The translations under genes were made by a program, and so were the position numbers. A stretch of 64,000 nt of DNA, from contig JAFSGY010000029.1 of the NCBI GenBank assembly GCA_017440575.1, positions 1 through 64,000 on the forward strand, read 5' to 3'. Shown piece by piece: positions 1 to 8,303 of this stretch. The notes beneath the pieces were generated by a model. The model was given only the letters and a program-made list of their open reading frames with translations, had not been told where the DNA came from and did not search any database. Within the stretch, counting starts at the first letter, position 1. Each line of letters begins with the position of its first letter. This DNA is from Lachnospiraceae bacterium (lineage in GTDB: Bacteria; Bacillota; Clostridia; Lachnospirales; Lachnospiraceae).

Positions 1-1
1 A

Positions 2-580
2 TATGCACCAATGTTGGAATTAGATTGGATTGAGGATATTGATATACAGCATAGAGAACGTCCGATTCCTAACTTTTATACGTTACTCTCAGAATCTGTA
101 AAGGTAGATGTTCCACTTCAAGATGGAGACATGGTTACACTTGAAGAAGGTTTAGAAATATGTGCATTATTAACTCGAGGTCATTCTCATGGTTCGATGT
201 CGTTCATACTTGGTAATAATTTAATTTTTACAGGAGATGCTATACCTGTAGCTCATGATTTGCCAATATTTGTTGATTATGAACAGAGTTTATATTCTCT
301 CGATAGGATTAATGAGTTGTCGGATGTTCAATATTTTTGCCCAGCTTGGGATGAAATATATGATAAAACAAGACTAAAAGAAGTGATTAATGACAGTAAG
401 AGGATGTTGCGTAAATTGAAGGATGCAGTATATCAGGTAGAAATGGAATGCAAACAATATCCTGAGACAGAAAAACTAACGACGATATTTGAGCAAGCGC
501 ATATTCTCCAATATGCAGGAAATCCGTTGGTGGTAAAAAGTATAGATGCTTGTAAAAAATATCTTTTACAAATGAAATAA
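2..580 (+). CDS. Metallo-beta-lactamase-fold hydrolase, C-terminal part
   Basis: The reading frame is open from the left edge, so the start of the gene lies outside the window; 192 codons remain. The visible part contains a GHSHGSMSF segment and a FTGDA segment, which match the second metal-binding histidine and the bridging aspartate of the metallo-beta-lactamase fold. The first HxHxDH motif would be upstream of the window. The C-terminal ~80 residues are helical and charged, as in small soluble MBL-fold hydrolases that respond to various thioester or lactone substrates. Fold assignment is good; the substrate cannot be told. No signal peptide can be judged because the N-terminus is missing. 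Confidence 0.75.
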   Translation, partial: YAPMLELDWIEDIDIQHRERPIPNFYTLLSESVKVDVPLQDGDMVTLEEGLEICALLTRGHSHGSMSFILGNNLIFTGDAIPVAHDLPIFVDYEQSLYSLDRINELSDVQYFCPAWDEIYDKTRLKEVINDSKRMLRKLKDAVYQVEMECKQYPETEKLTTIFEQAHILQYAGNPLVVKSIDACKKYLLQMK

Positions 581-581
581 G

Positions 582-719
582 ATGAAAAATTTAGTATGCC
601 GAGCACTTAATACTTTCAGATACATAGCGAAATGGAAAGCCTGTGATAAATCGAATTTACGGGAATGGAAATGGAGTTTTCGTTTAAAGAATGCTCTAAT
701 GCATGAATTGAATTTGTAA
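582..719 (+). CDS. Possible 45-residue small protein
   Basis: A short ORF begins one base after the MBL stop codon and encodes a basic, tryptophan-containing peptide starting MKNLVCRALNTF. There is no recognisable Shine-Dalgarno sequence, so expression would need coupling to the upstream gene. It is followed closely by a second small ORF with a good ribosome site. I recognise no family. It may be a chance ORF or a gene remnant. Confidence 0.25.
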   Translation: MKNLVCRALNTFRYIAKWKACDKSNLREWKWSFRLKNALMHELNL

Positions 720-735
720 GAGAGGTGGTGTTTAT

Positions 736-864
736 ATGGGAGCATTAATAACACTATTGATGTATGGTGTAATAATCGTTGTTATGTCTTTCATTGCTTA
801 TGTTGTAATTAAAACGGCAAGCAAAGATGCGTTAAAAGAGTATAAAATCGCGAATGGAGAGTAA
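736..864 (+). CDS. Small single-pass membrane protein, 42 aa
   Basis: This ORF starts with ATG 7 bases after an AGAGGTGG ribosome site (721-728). The product has one hydrophobic segment (about residues 2-26, GALITLLMYGVIIVV...) followed by a short charged tail (KTASKDALKEYKIANGE), the usual layout of a small membrane peptide. Its stop codon lies 4 bases before the likely start of the acetyltransferase gene, and its last codons contain that gene's GGAGAG ribosome site, so the two are probably co-translated. No known family is recognised. Confidence 0.5.
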   Translation: MGALITLLMYGVIIVVMSFIAYVVIKTASKDALKEYKIANGE

Positions 865-868
865 TCTG

Positions 869-1471
869 ATGGAAAAGGTAGTAAATGTTTCAAAGAAAGA
901 ATTGCAGGAAATCAAAGCTATAATTGGTGAAGCGTTTATTTCAAATGAACTTTTTCACGAATTCGGTGATATAGAATCACGAAGAGACAGTGTGTTGGCA
1001 TACATGGAAGCGTATGTTCATTGTGTTTATGAATCCGGTCTGCTTTATAGAACGAAGGATAAAAAAGGATATATAGGACTTGCATTTGCAGGGGAAGAAC
1101 GGTTTTTGCCTAAAATAAAGATGTTGGGAAAAATGTTGAAATGGATTCCGTTTGCCAAGTTGAAAAAATTATTGCATTTTGTCCGGCAGGTGTCGGATGG
1201 TAACAGGCAGTATCAGAAGCAGCCACATATAGATGTGTTGTTAGTGTGTGTGGACAAAATGTATCAAGGTCAGGGAATTGCCGGGAAATTAGTGGAATAT
1301 GCAAAAGAAATGTCGCAAGAAAAGGAGGCCCTATTGTTATTTGATACGGACATGGAAGATTATGCAAAGATGTATCAGCATATGGGGTGCAGTTTATACA
1401 ATACCATTACAGCAGATAATGGTGTGACAAGATATAATCTGGTCTGGAAAGGAAACAGAAATGATGGTTAA
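869..1471 (+). CDS. GNAT-family N-acetyltransferase
   Basis: A 200-residue protein of usual GNAT length. The segment DKMYQGQGIAGKLVEYAKE carries the Q-x-x-G-x-G/A acetyl-CoA pyrophosphate loop (motif A), and the C-terminal part (YAKMYQHMGCSLY) resembles motif B, where a helix is followed by a 'YxxxGF'-like strand. An ATG five codons upstream (854) overlaps the preceding small gene, but the GGAGAG at 856-861 is correctly spaced for the ATG at 869, which I take as the start. The acceptor substrate cannot be inferred. The next gene, a MerR regulator, has its own promoter. Confidence 0.75.
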   Translation: MEKVVNVSKKELQEIKAIIGEAFISNELFHEFGDIESRRDSVLAYMEAYVHCVYESGLLYRTKDKKGYIGLAFAGEERFLPKIKMLGKMLKWIPFAKLKKLLHFVRQVSDGNRQYQKQPHIDVLLVCVDKMYQGQGIAGKLVEYAKEMSQEKEALLLFDTDMEDYAKMYQHMGCSLYNTITADNGVTRYNLVWKGNRNDG

Positions 1472-1492
1472 TACATAATGTTTATTTTCCTA

Positions 1493-1523
1493 TTGACTCT
1501 CTCGTTACGGAATCCTTTATGAT
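1493..1523 (+). promoter_or_regulatory. MerR-type promoter with 19-bp spacer
   Basis: TTGACT (1493-1498) and TATGAT (1518-1523) are separated by 19 bp, the over-long spacer typical of promoters that MerR proteins untwist. The spacer region carries an imperfect dyad, GACTC at 1495-1499 and GGAATC at 1509-1514. It lies directly before a merR-family gene, so autoregulation is likely. Confidence 0.7.
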
Positions 1524-1547
1524 AAGGTTACTAAGGAGGCGAGCGCT

Positions 1548-2357
1548 ATGAAAACAGTAAAAGAAATATCTAAATTAACAGGAATCAGTACTAGAGCTTT
1601 GCGGTATTATGATGAAATTGGATTATTAACCCCAACAGAGCGGAGTGAAGCCGGTTATAGGTTGTATGATGAGAAAGCATTAGAGAAATTAAACGCAATT
1701 CTTTTTTTGAGGGAGTTGGGTATACCACTTGATAAAATAAAAGAAGTTATAAATTCTGAGGACTGTAATTATGCTTTGGTTTTGAAAGATTATCGAAAAA
1801 AACTGGAGCAAAAGATAAATAAATTGCAGGGACTGCTTGGAGTTATCGACGGATTAGAAAAGGAAAAGAAGGATGTTGATTTCGCCGGATTTCTTGTATC
1901 GGATGCAGAAAAAGTTGCAGAGAGTATTGTAAATCAGCAGAATGCAACGGAAAATGCAATTTCAGAAATCTATGAATTGGTTAAAGCCAATATGGTGGAT
2001 GGGAAAGTTGGAAATGAACTTTTGCAGATATATGGAAGTAAAGAAAACTATTTATCTGCCGTGGAGGAAAGCACTCTGCATCCGGACACAACACTGGAAC
2101 TTCAGGAGGAATTAAAGAATATATATTTTGCGTTTAGGGACTCTTCTGAGGATGAAAGTGAGTTACATGGACTTGTGAAACGTCTGGAGGAAAATACACA
2201 GAAGATGTTTAGAACCGGTAATGCCAGATATATTTTATTGCAAGTGGCTGAGGGATATTTGAAAAAAGAGAAAAATGCACAGATTCTGGATAGTGTTTAC
2301 GGTGTGGGTGTAACAGAAAAAATCGGAAAAGCTGTTAATACATATTATGGTATGTAG
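1548..2357 (+). CDS. MerR-family transcriptional regulator with long effector domain
   Basis: The first ~70 residues are a MerR winged-helix domain: TVKEISKLTGISTRALRYYDEIGLL, then GYRLYDEKALEKLNAILFLRELG. A dimerisation coiled coil follows at roughly residues 80-115. The remaining ~150 residues are helical and resemble the TipAS-type effector regions seen in multidrug or antibiotic-sensing MerR proteins, although the match is only by general layout. A strong AAGGAGGCG ribosome site precedes the ATG. The promoter immediately upstream has the 19-bp spacer expected for control by this protein itself. The acetyltransferase gene upstream may be functionally linked but is transcribed before this promoter. 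Confidence 0.85.
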   Translation: MKTVKEISKLTGISTRALRYYDEIGLLTPTERSEAGYRLYDEKALEKLNAILFLRELGIPLDKIKEVINSEDCNYALVLKDYRKKLEQKINKLQGLLGVIDGLEKEKKDVDFAGFLVSDAEKVAESIVNQQNATENAISEIYELVKANMVDGKVGNELLQIYGSKENYLSAVEESTLHPDTTLELQEELKNIYFAFRDSSEDESELHGLVKRLEENTQKMFRTGNARYILLQVAEGYLKKEKNAQILDSVYGVGVTEKIGKAVNTYYGM

Positions 2358-2601
2358 CGTAAGAAAAGCTATGAAAGTAATATTGATAATACTTGTTGTA
2401 GAATTTCTGATGAGTGTATATGAGTCCGGCGATGGCCCTCTGGTTTATCCGGTTCTCCTAAATGACGGAACAAATTTGGGATATGTTGAAGGCGGTGCTG
2501 ATACGGTAATAGAGGCACTTATGGAGTGCGTGAAGGAGCAAGGAAGTATTTATAGAAAAGAGCTGGAAACAAATTCATTTAAATTATATGGATTTGATTG
2601 A
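2347..2601 (+). CDS. Hypothetical protein, 84 aa
   Basis: An ORF overlapping the end of the MerR gene by 11 bases. An inner ATG at 2371 would remove the first 8 residues and leave a protein that begins with a hydrophobic stretch (KVILIILVVEFLM). Neither start has a good ribosome site, so translation would depend on coupling with the MerR stop. The rest (residues ~30-84) is soluble. No family is recognised. It could be a genuine small gene or a decayed fragment. Confidence 0.3.
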   Translation: MVCSVRKAMKVILIILVVEFLMSVYESGDGPLVYPVLLNDGTNLGYVEGGADTVIEALMECVKEQGSIYRKELETNSFKLYGFD

Positions 2602-2645
2602 AATTAAGGATATGCAAGTAAATATAGTCAGAGAGCCGGACGCAA

Positions 2646-2692
2646 AGCCAATGAAGCAGAAAATATATTCTACATTCATTGGCTCTTTTTTT
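2646..2692 (+). terminator. Intrinsic terminator after the MerR unit
   Basis: AGCCAATGAA (2646-2655) and TTCATTGGCT (2675-2684) form a perfect 10-bp stem with a 19-nt loop, followed by CTTTTTTT. The left arm begins inside a GGACGCAAAGCC string (2638-2649) that resembles part of a class I cyclic-di-GMP riboswitch; see findings. Confidence 0.7.
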
Positions 2693-2829
2693 ATATTCTC
2701 GATACTGTAAATAGTGTAGAAAAATATATATAATTTTGATACAATTATTGTTAAATAAACAAAACCATTTTGTAATAATCAGACAAAATAAAAACAAAGT
2801 CAAGCTAGAAAACCGTGGAAGGAGTTCAT

Positions 2830-5031
2830 ATGAAAGGCTTAAATCGTACACAGTTAAAAATGATTGCGATATGTGCTATGGTATGTGACCATGTGGCATG
2901 GGGATTTGTGGAATTTTGGAGTCCGTTAGGACAGATTATGCATATTATTGGGCGGTTTACGATACCGATTATGTGTTTTTTTGTAGCAGAAGGATTTCGG
3001 CATACATCAAGTAGAAGAGGATATATCAAACGAATGGCTCTTTTTAGTGTGGTAACTATGATTCCGTTCTATTTGTTTTTTGGAGAAATGTATGAATACA
3101 GACAGAATATTATATTTGATTATTTGTTAGGTGTGTTGTTATTAGCAGTATTGGAGAATCAGCGTTTTAGAATATGGCATAAAGTGATATTAGCGGCTGT
3201 ATTATTTGGAGTTTCGGCAACGATAGGTGGCTGGGTTATTATGCCTATGCTGTATATTCTTGTATTTTATTATGCTAAGAATTTTAGGACACAGGCTAAA
3301 TGGGTTATCGGACTTACGGTAACATTAGAGATATTTTTAATTGTTGCAGTGGAATTAAATCGTGTATGGCATTTCTCTCATTATGACTGGCCATGGTATG
3401 ATAAGCTTTATTTCCTTGGATTTATGCTTCCGTTACTGGTACTTCGAAAATATAATGGCGAAAAGGGTAAGGATGTAATTGGAAAATATTTCTTTTATCT
3501 TTTCTATCCGGCTCATTTTTTGATTTTGGCAGCAATTAAGGTTCTGATACAAGGGTGTACGATATATCAAATCTATGTAGGACTGCATGTGATTGCGTTA
3601 ATTGTTTGCCTGGAAGTCTTGCTGTTGGTATTTTGCGCAAAGCCATCAAGAGGACAGAGTGCAACCTTGCTCTTGGTATTGTCAGGGTGCATCTATACCT
3701 TTGGCTTTCTTGTGGAAATTACATCGGGGAATGTAGGAGGTTTTTATGCTGCTACTCTCATGCAGTATTTTGGTGAGTGTCTGCTTATGTTGGCATTTAC
3801 AATGTTTATGGCAGAAATGTGTCATAGAGAGATACCTGCATTTATTTATGCGATGGAGGGTGTATGCAGTGTATTTATTATGTGGATGCTACTTACAACC
3901 AGAGAAAACCATATCTTTTATACTTACATAGGAATAAAGGATGAAGCCCCGTTTCCAAGACTGGTTTTGGAACGAGGTTGGGGATTTACTGCATTTATTA
4001 TTTATATGGCGGTAATATGTGTGGGATGCATTGCGATGTGTACGATAGGAATTATTAAGTCAAAGGGAGTGGAACGGAAAAGAATATTATGTACGACAAT
4101 AGCAATAGCATGTCCGTGGCTACCAAATGTTGTAAGAGCGACAGGTATTACGGGTGGATACGAAGTACCATGCTTCGGAATAATGGGAGCCGTTATTTTG
4201 GTAGGTTTAGCACTCACAAGATATGGTTATTTTGATTCTATTTCTATGGCGGGAGAAAATGCCCTAAGCCATGGTCAGGAAGGTATTATGGTAATCAATA
4301 ATAATCAAGTGATTACCTATGTCAATAAACGTATGCAAGAGATGTTTGGACAAGTGACTTTGAAGCAAAGTGCATATAAGAATGAGACCTTGAAAGAAAT
4401 ATTTGAGGGAAGGATTAAGACACTCGAGCGGAAAGATAGAATATATGAAATGCGAGTAGAACCATTAAGTGAAGGAGGATATATTCAGGGACAGATGCTA
4501 TGGATGCTTGATATAACAGAGCAACATAAGTTATTGATGAAGATTAGTGATCTTGCTCATAAGGATTCGTTGACAGGAATATACAATAGAAGTTATTTTA
4601 TTACTCTGCTAGAGGAGTATTTGGCACAGGGTGGTGGAGGTAGTCTGTTCATGATGGATTTGAATCATTTCAGGCAGGTTAATGACCGCTTTGGACATCA
4701 GGCGGGGGATAGCATTTTGGCTAAGTTTGGCGAGGTGCTATCAGAGCTTGGAAATGAAGTGATTTCGTGCAGAATCGGTGGAGATGAGTTCTGCTTATTC
4801 TACAAGGAAGCAATTGATGTCAAAGAACTGGAAGGGATGGCAGAGAAGATATTGCAGGATTTTCAAAGGAAGATGGATACGCAGAAATATGGCGATATAG
4901 TTAGTGTATCTTTTGGTATTGCAAGAATTTTAGAAGCTTCTGAAAAGGATTTTGGAAAGCTGTATAGTAATGCGGACAAGGCATTATATGTTGCAAAGAA
5001 TAGAAGTAAAAATGCATGGTACATTTTATAA
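2830..5031 (+). CDS. TraX-like / 7TM / PAS / GGDEF membrane diguanylate cyclase
   Basis: A 733-residue protein. Residues ~1-235 are a multi-pass TraX-family domain (KMIAICAMVCDHVAWGF..., FYLFFYPAHF). Residues ~245-465 form a second set of about seven membrane spans like those of 7TM histidine-kinase input regions. A PAS-like segment lies at ~475-565. The catalytic GGDEF domain is at ~572-733, with an intact GGDEF at 650-654 and a typical D610-LNHFRQVNDRFGHQAGD substrate region, so it should make cyclic-di-GMP from GTP. The RxxD inhibitory site expected just before the motif is absent, so product inhibition is probably missing. The ATG at 2830 follows GGAAGGAG at the right distance, preferred over the GTG at 2815. 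The stop is 17 bases before a hybrid kinase gene, probably one operon. Confidence 0.85.
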   Translation: MKGLNRTQLKMIAICAMVCDHVAWGFVEFWSPLGQIMHIIGRFTIPIMCFFVAEGFRHTSSRRGYIKRMALFSVVTMIPFYLFFGEMYEYRQNIIFDYLLGVLLLAVLENQRFRIWHKVILAAVLFGVSATIGGWVIMPMLYILVFYYAKNFRTQAKWVIGLTVTLEIFLIVAVELNRVWHFSHYDWPWYDKLYFLGFMLPLLVLRKYNGEKGKDVIGKYFFYLFYPAHFLILAAIKVLIQGCTIYQIYVGLHVIALIVCLEVLLLVFCAKPSRGQSATLLLVLSGCIYTFGFLVEITSGNVGGFYAATLMQYFGECLLMLAFTMFMAEMCHREIPAFIYAMEGVCSVFIMWMLLTTRENHIFYTYIGIKDEAPFPRLVLERGWGFTAFIIYMAVICVGCIAMCTIGIIKSKGVERKRILCTTIAIACPWLPNVVRATGITGGYEVPCFGIMGAVILVGLALTRYGYFDSISMAGENALSHGQEGIMVINNNQVITYVNKRMQEMFGQVTLKQSAYKNETLKEIFEGRIKTLERKDRIYEMRVEPLSEGGYIQGQMLWMLDITEQHKLLMKISDLAHKDSLTGIYNRSYFITLLEEYLAQGGGGSLFMMDLNHFRQVNDRFGHQAGDSILAKFGEVLSELGNEVISCRIGGDEFCLFYKEAIDVKELEGMAEKILQDFQRKMDTQKYGDIVSVSFGIARILEASEKDFGKLYSNADKALYVAKNRSKNAWYIL

Positions 5032-5048
5032 AAGTGTGGTGAATAAAT

Positions 5049-8000
5049 ATGAAAATATTTCGAAAACTTGTATGGATAATAATGGCTTTTATGATTGTCT
5101 TATTACTTTTTGTAGCAGTTTTCTTTGAGGTAGATAATATGACTTTAGCAGAGGGGGCTGTCTATGAGTTTGATAGTAATTGGGTAATGACTTGGGAAGA
5201 TGGACATAGCATGGAGATACCAAAGCTTCCCTACCTTGGAAAGAGTAAACCGGGTGAGAAGGTTGTGGTGGAAAATATTATTCCGGTAGAATACTTTGGA
5301 AAGACAATGGCTTTTTTATCCGCAGATAAGGTCTTAAAAATCTGGATGGATGAAAGAGTGGTCTATGAATTTGGGGTAGATGATGTAAGAAGCTTTGGAC
5401 ATACACCAGGAAGTGTGTTCAATTTTGTGGATATTCCAAGTGATTTAACCACAGGGCATATAAGAATAGAAATGGTTTCTCCTTATGATGATTATGCGGC
5501 AAGAGTGACGGCAATTACAATCGGGGAGAGAGATGTCCTTATATTGGAATTATTAGCGGATAATTTAATACATATTGCGGACAATCTTATTATTTTAATC
5601 TGTGGCATTATTTTTTTTCTGTTATTCCTGATACAAGTGGCATCTGGGCAGGATAGCGGTGGAGTGCAATACCTTTGCGGATATTGTATTGTGGCTGGAT
5701 TATATTATTTTGTGGAAACGAAGGTTCTTCATGTATTTTACGGAAATCAGACCTTTTATTCGGTCATGGTTTTTGTATGTCTTATGATGATTCCATTTTT
5801 TATAACGTTATATTATGCAAATGGAATGATGGGGAAGTTTCAGTTACGTTGGAAAATCATGCTTGGATTGATTTGTGCAAATATTTTCATTCAGATGGCA
5901 TTACAGCTCACAAACTTTGTTGATTTTATGAATATGGCATTTTGTTCGCATGCGTTGATTGCGTTAACTGTGCTTGTAGTAGCAAAGTCGTATCTGGACT
6001 TTCTGAGGGAAAAGAAAGATTGGCGAATTATAATAGGGATGATAGGACTATTATTTATGGGAATTGGCGGAACGATTGATATTGTACGAATGTATGTTGT
6101 TGCGGTGGGAGATATGGGGAAATTCAGCCGCTTTGGAACCGCCTGTTTCAGTATTATTATGCTATATCAGCATCTGAATCAGATGATAAAGGGATATGTG
6201 AATAAGGTAGAAGAAAATGCCAGCCTTCTGAAACGTGAAATGGAGGTTGTAGCAAAGAATAATGAGCAGTTGAGAGTTGCTAAAGAGCTTGCTGAAGAGG
6301 CAAGGCAGGATGCATTAGCAGCAAATGCTGCCAAAGGAAAGTTTCTAGCGCATATGTCTCATGAAATTAGAACGCCAATTAATGCAGTGCTCGGGATGGA
6401 TACTATGATATTAAGAGAAACAACAGATATGCAGATTAAGGAATACGCATTGGATATTCAAAATGCAGGACAAAATCTGTTGGCTTTAATTAATGATATT
6501 CTTGATTTCTCTAAGATAGAATCGGGAAAACTGGAAATCATTATGGTCGAGTATGATTTTAGTAGTCTTATGCATGATATTTCTAATATGATAAAAGCAA
6601 AAGCTGAAGCAAAGAAGCTGGAGCTGCAGATACATGTAGATGGAAATTTGCCGTCAAAGCTGTTAGGTGATGATGTTCGTATCAGACAGGTATTGGTTAA
6701 TTTATTAAATAACGCTGTGAAGTATACACAACAGGGTAAAGTCATACTGAGTGTAGACGGACGCATAGAAGGAAGAAAGGTAGTGTTGGATTTTTCGGTT
6801 CAAGATACAGGTATCGGCATAAAAGAAGAGGACATTGTAAAATTATTTGAAGAGTTTGAACGAATTGAAGAAAAGAGAAACCGTAACATAGAAGGAACAG
6901 GGCTAGGTATTAATATTACGACACAATTACTATGCCTCATGGGAAGTAAGTTACAGGTAGAGAGTACATATGGAAAAGGATCACGGTTTTATTTTACATT
7001 GGAACAACAGATTGTTGATTCCACGCCAATAGGTAATCTGGAAGAGAGAATCAGGGAGCAGTCAACAGAATATATATATTCTTCGGCATTTACGGCGCCG
7101 GATGCTCAGATTTTGGTTGTGGATGATAACCTTATGAATCTTAAGGTTTTTGTAAACTTGTTGAAGCTTTCGAAAATCAATGTAGATGTAGCTGACAGTG
7201 GAAAGAACTGCTTGGAAATGATTGTAAAAAAACACTATGATTTGATTTTCTTAGATCATATGATGCCGGAAATGGATGGTATTCAGACTTTGCATCGCAT
7301 GAAAGAATTAGAAGATAATCAGTGTAGGCATAGTCCGATTGTAGCATTGACTGCAAATGCAATAACAGGAGCAAAGGAAATGTATCTTTCAGAAGGTTTT
7401 GACGCATTTTTACCAAAACCAATTAATCCGGAAAAGCTGGAGCAGATGATATTGAAGCTGTTACCGCGTGAGTTGCTTCGATTTGATGTGGAAGAAGCTG
7501 AGGGGAATGAGATACAGGAGAGAACATATCCTGCTGCCACAAGGTCTGAGGTGGATTTACCGATGGTGGATGGAATAGATTGGAGCTATGGTTTTATGCA
7601 CTTGCCGGGGGAAGAGCTTTTGTGCAGTGCAGTGAAGGACTTTTATAAGACATTGGGCGTAGAGGCTGATTCGCTGGAAGAATTTTATCGGAAGTGTAAA
7701 AGTGACTCTAAGATGCTGGCACAGTACAGAATAAAGGTTCACTCAATGAAGAGCTCAGCGAATCTGATAGGTGCAACGGTGCTTGGCGGAATGGCGAAGT
7801 TACTTGAAAATGCAGCAAGAGATGGAAATATGGCAACTATTGATGCGGTTCATTCTATTTTTATACAGGAATGGCGAGCGTATAAAGAAAAACTGGAAGA
7901 AGGTGTGCCAGAGGTTGTAAAAGGTAAAATAGAGGAGCAGGAAGAAAAAGAACCTTTAGATGTTGAGGTAATATACAGTTATCTGGAAACCTTGAAAACC

Positions 8001-8171
8001 GCATCTGAAGAATGTGATATGGATGTTATGGATGAGATGATGGAAAAATTGCAGGAGTATCAGTATCCAGACGATATACAGGCAAATATAGAAAAGCTGA
8101 GTGTTTTTGTAACAAATCTAGATAGTGAACATATTATCAGTCTAATAGAACATATCAAGGGACTTGTTTGA
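5049..8171 (+). CDS. 7TM hybrid sensor histidine kinase with receiver and Hpt domains
   Basis: A 1040-residue phosphorelay protein. One N-terminal span (7-27) is followed by an extracellular domain of ~150 residues resembling 7TMR-DISM sensor regions, then about seven spans (175-375). A coiled coil (385-430) leads to HisKA with the phospho-acceptor H438 in SHEIRTP. The HATPase domain follows (~540-655) with N-box NLLNNAVKYT, G1 DTGIG and G2 GTGLG. A receiver domain (~685-805) has D736 in FLDHMMPEMDG and K790. A C-terminal Hpt domain carries H898 in KVHSMKSSANLIG. All steps of a His-Asp-His relay are in one chain; the final output regulator is not encoded next to it. It directly follows the GGDEF gene and lies before a PilZ chemoreceptor, suggesting a role in motility or surface behaviour. 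Confidence 0.9.
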   Translation: MKIFRKLVWIIMAFMIVLLLFVAVFFEVDNMTLAEGAVYEFDSNWVMTWEDGHSMEIPKLPYLGKSKPGEKVVVENIIPVEYFGKTMAFLSADKVLKIWMDERVVYEFGVDDVRSFGHTPGSVFNFVDIPSDLTTGHIRIEMVSPYDDYAARVTAITIGERDVLILELLADNLIHIADNLIILICGIIFFLLFLIQVASGQDSGGVQYLCGYCIVAGLYYFVETKVLHVFYGNQTFYSVMVFVCLMMIPFFITLYYANGMMGKFQLRWKIMLGLICANIFIQMALQLTNFVDFMNMAFCSHALIALTVLVVAKSYLDFLREKKDWRIIIGMIGLLFMGIGGTIDIVRMYVVAVGDMGKFSRFGTACFSIIMLYQHLNQMIKGYVNKVEENASLLKREMEVVAKNNEQLRVAKELAEEARQDALAANAAKGKFLAHMSHEIRTPINAVLGMDTMILRETTDMQIKEYALDIQNAGQNLLALINDILDFSKIESGKLEIIMVEYDFSSLMHDISNMIKAKAEAKKLELQIHVDGNLPSKLLGDDVRIRQVLVNLLNNAVKYTQQGKVILSVDGRIEGRKVVLDFSVQDTGIGIKEEDIVKLFEEFERIEEKRNRNIEGTGLGINITTQLLCLMGSKLQVESTYGKGSRFYFTLEQQIVDSTPIGNLEERIREQSTEYIYSSAFTAPDAQILVVDDNLMNLKVFVNLLKLSKINVDVADSGKNCLEMIVKKHYDLIFLDHMMPEMDGIQTLHRMKELEDNQCRHSPIVALTANAITGAKEMYLSEGFDAFLPKPINPEKLEQMILKLLPRELLRFDVEEAEGNEIQERTYPAATRSEVDLPMVDGIDWSYGFMHLPGEELLCSAVKDFYKTLGVEADSLEEFYRKCKSDSKMLAQYRIKVHSMKSSANLIGATVLGGMAKLLENAARDGNMATIDAVHSIFIQEWRAYKEKLEEGVPEVVKGKIEEQEEKEPLDVEVIYSYLETLKTASEECDMDVMDEMMEKLQEYQYPDDIQANIEKLSVFVTNLDSEHIISLIEHIKGLV

Positions 8172-8303
8172 TTTACTACATAAAGCAAAAAAGTGTACAT
8201 TATTTATAAAAATAAAGAAAAAATGACAAAAATAATGAAAATATCAGCAAATGGTGATAAAATTATTCTAAATAACTAAAAATATAGTATTTGGAGGTAT
8301 AAC

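Noticed and set aside
8200..8290. Sigma-28-type promoter before the chemoreceptor gene
   Set aside because: GGTGATAA at about 8254 resembles the -10 part, but no TAAA at the right distance; TAAT-N16 is too weak a match.
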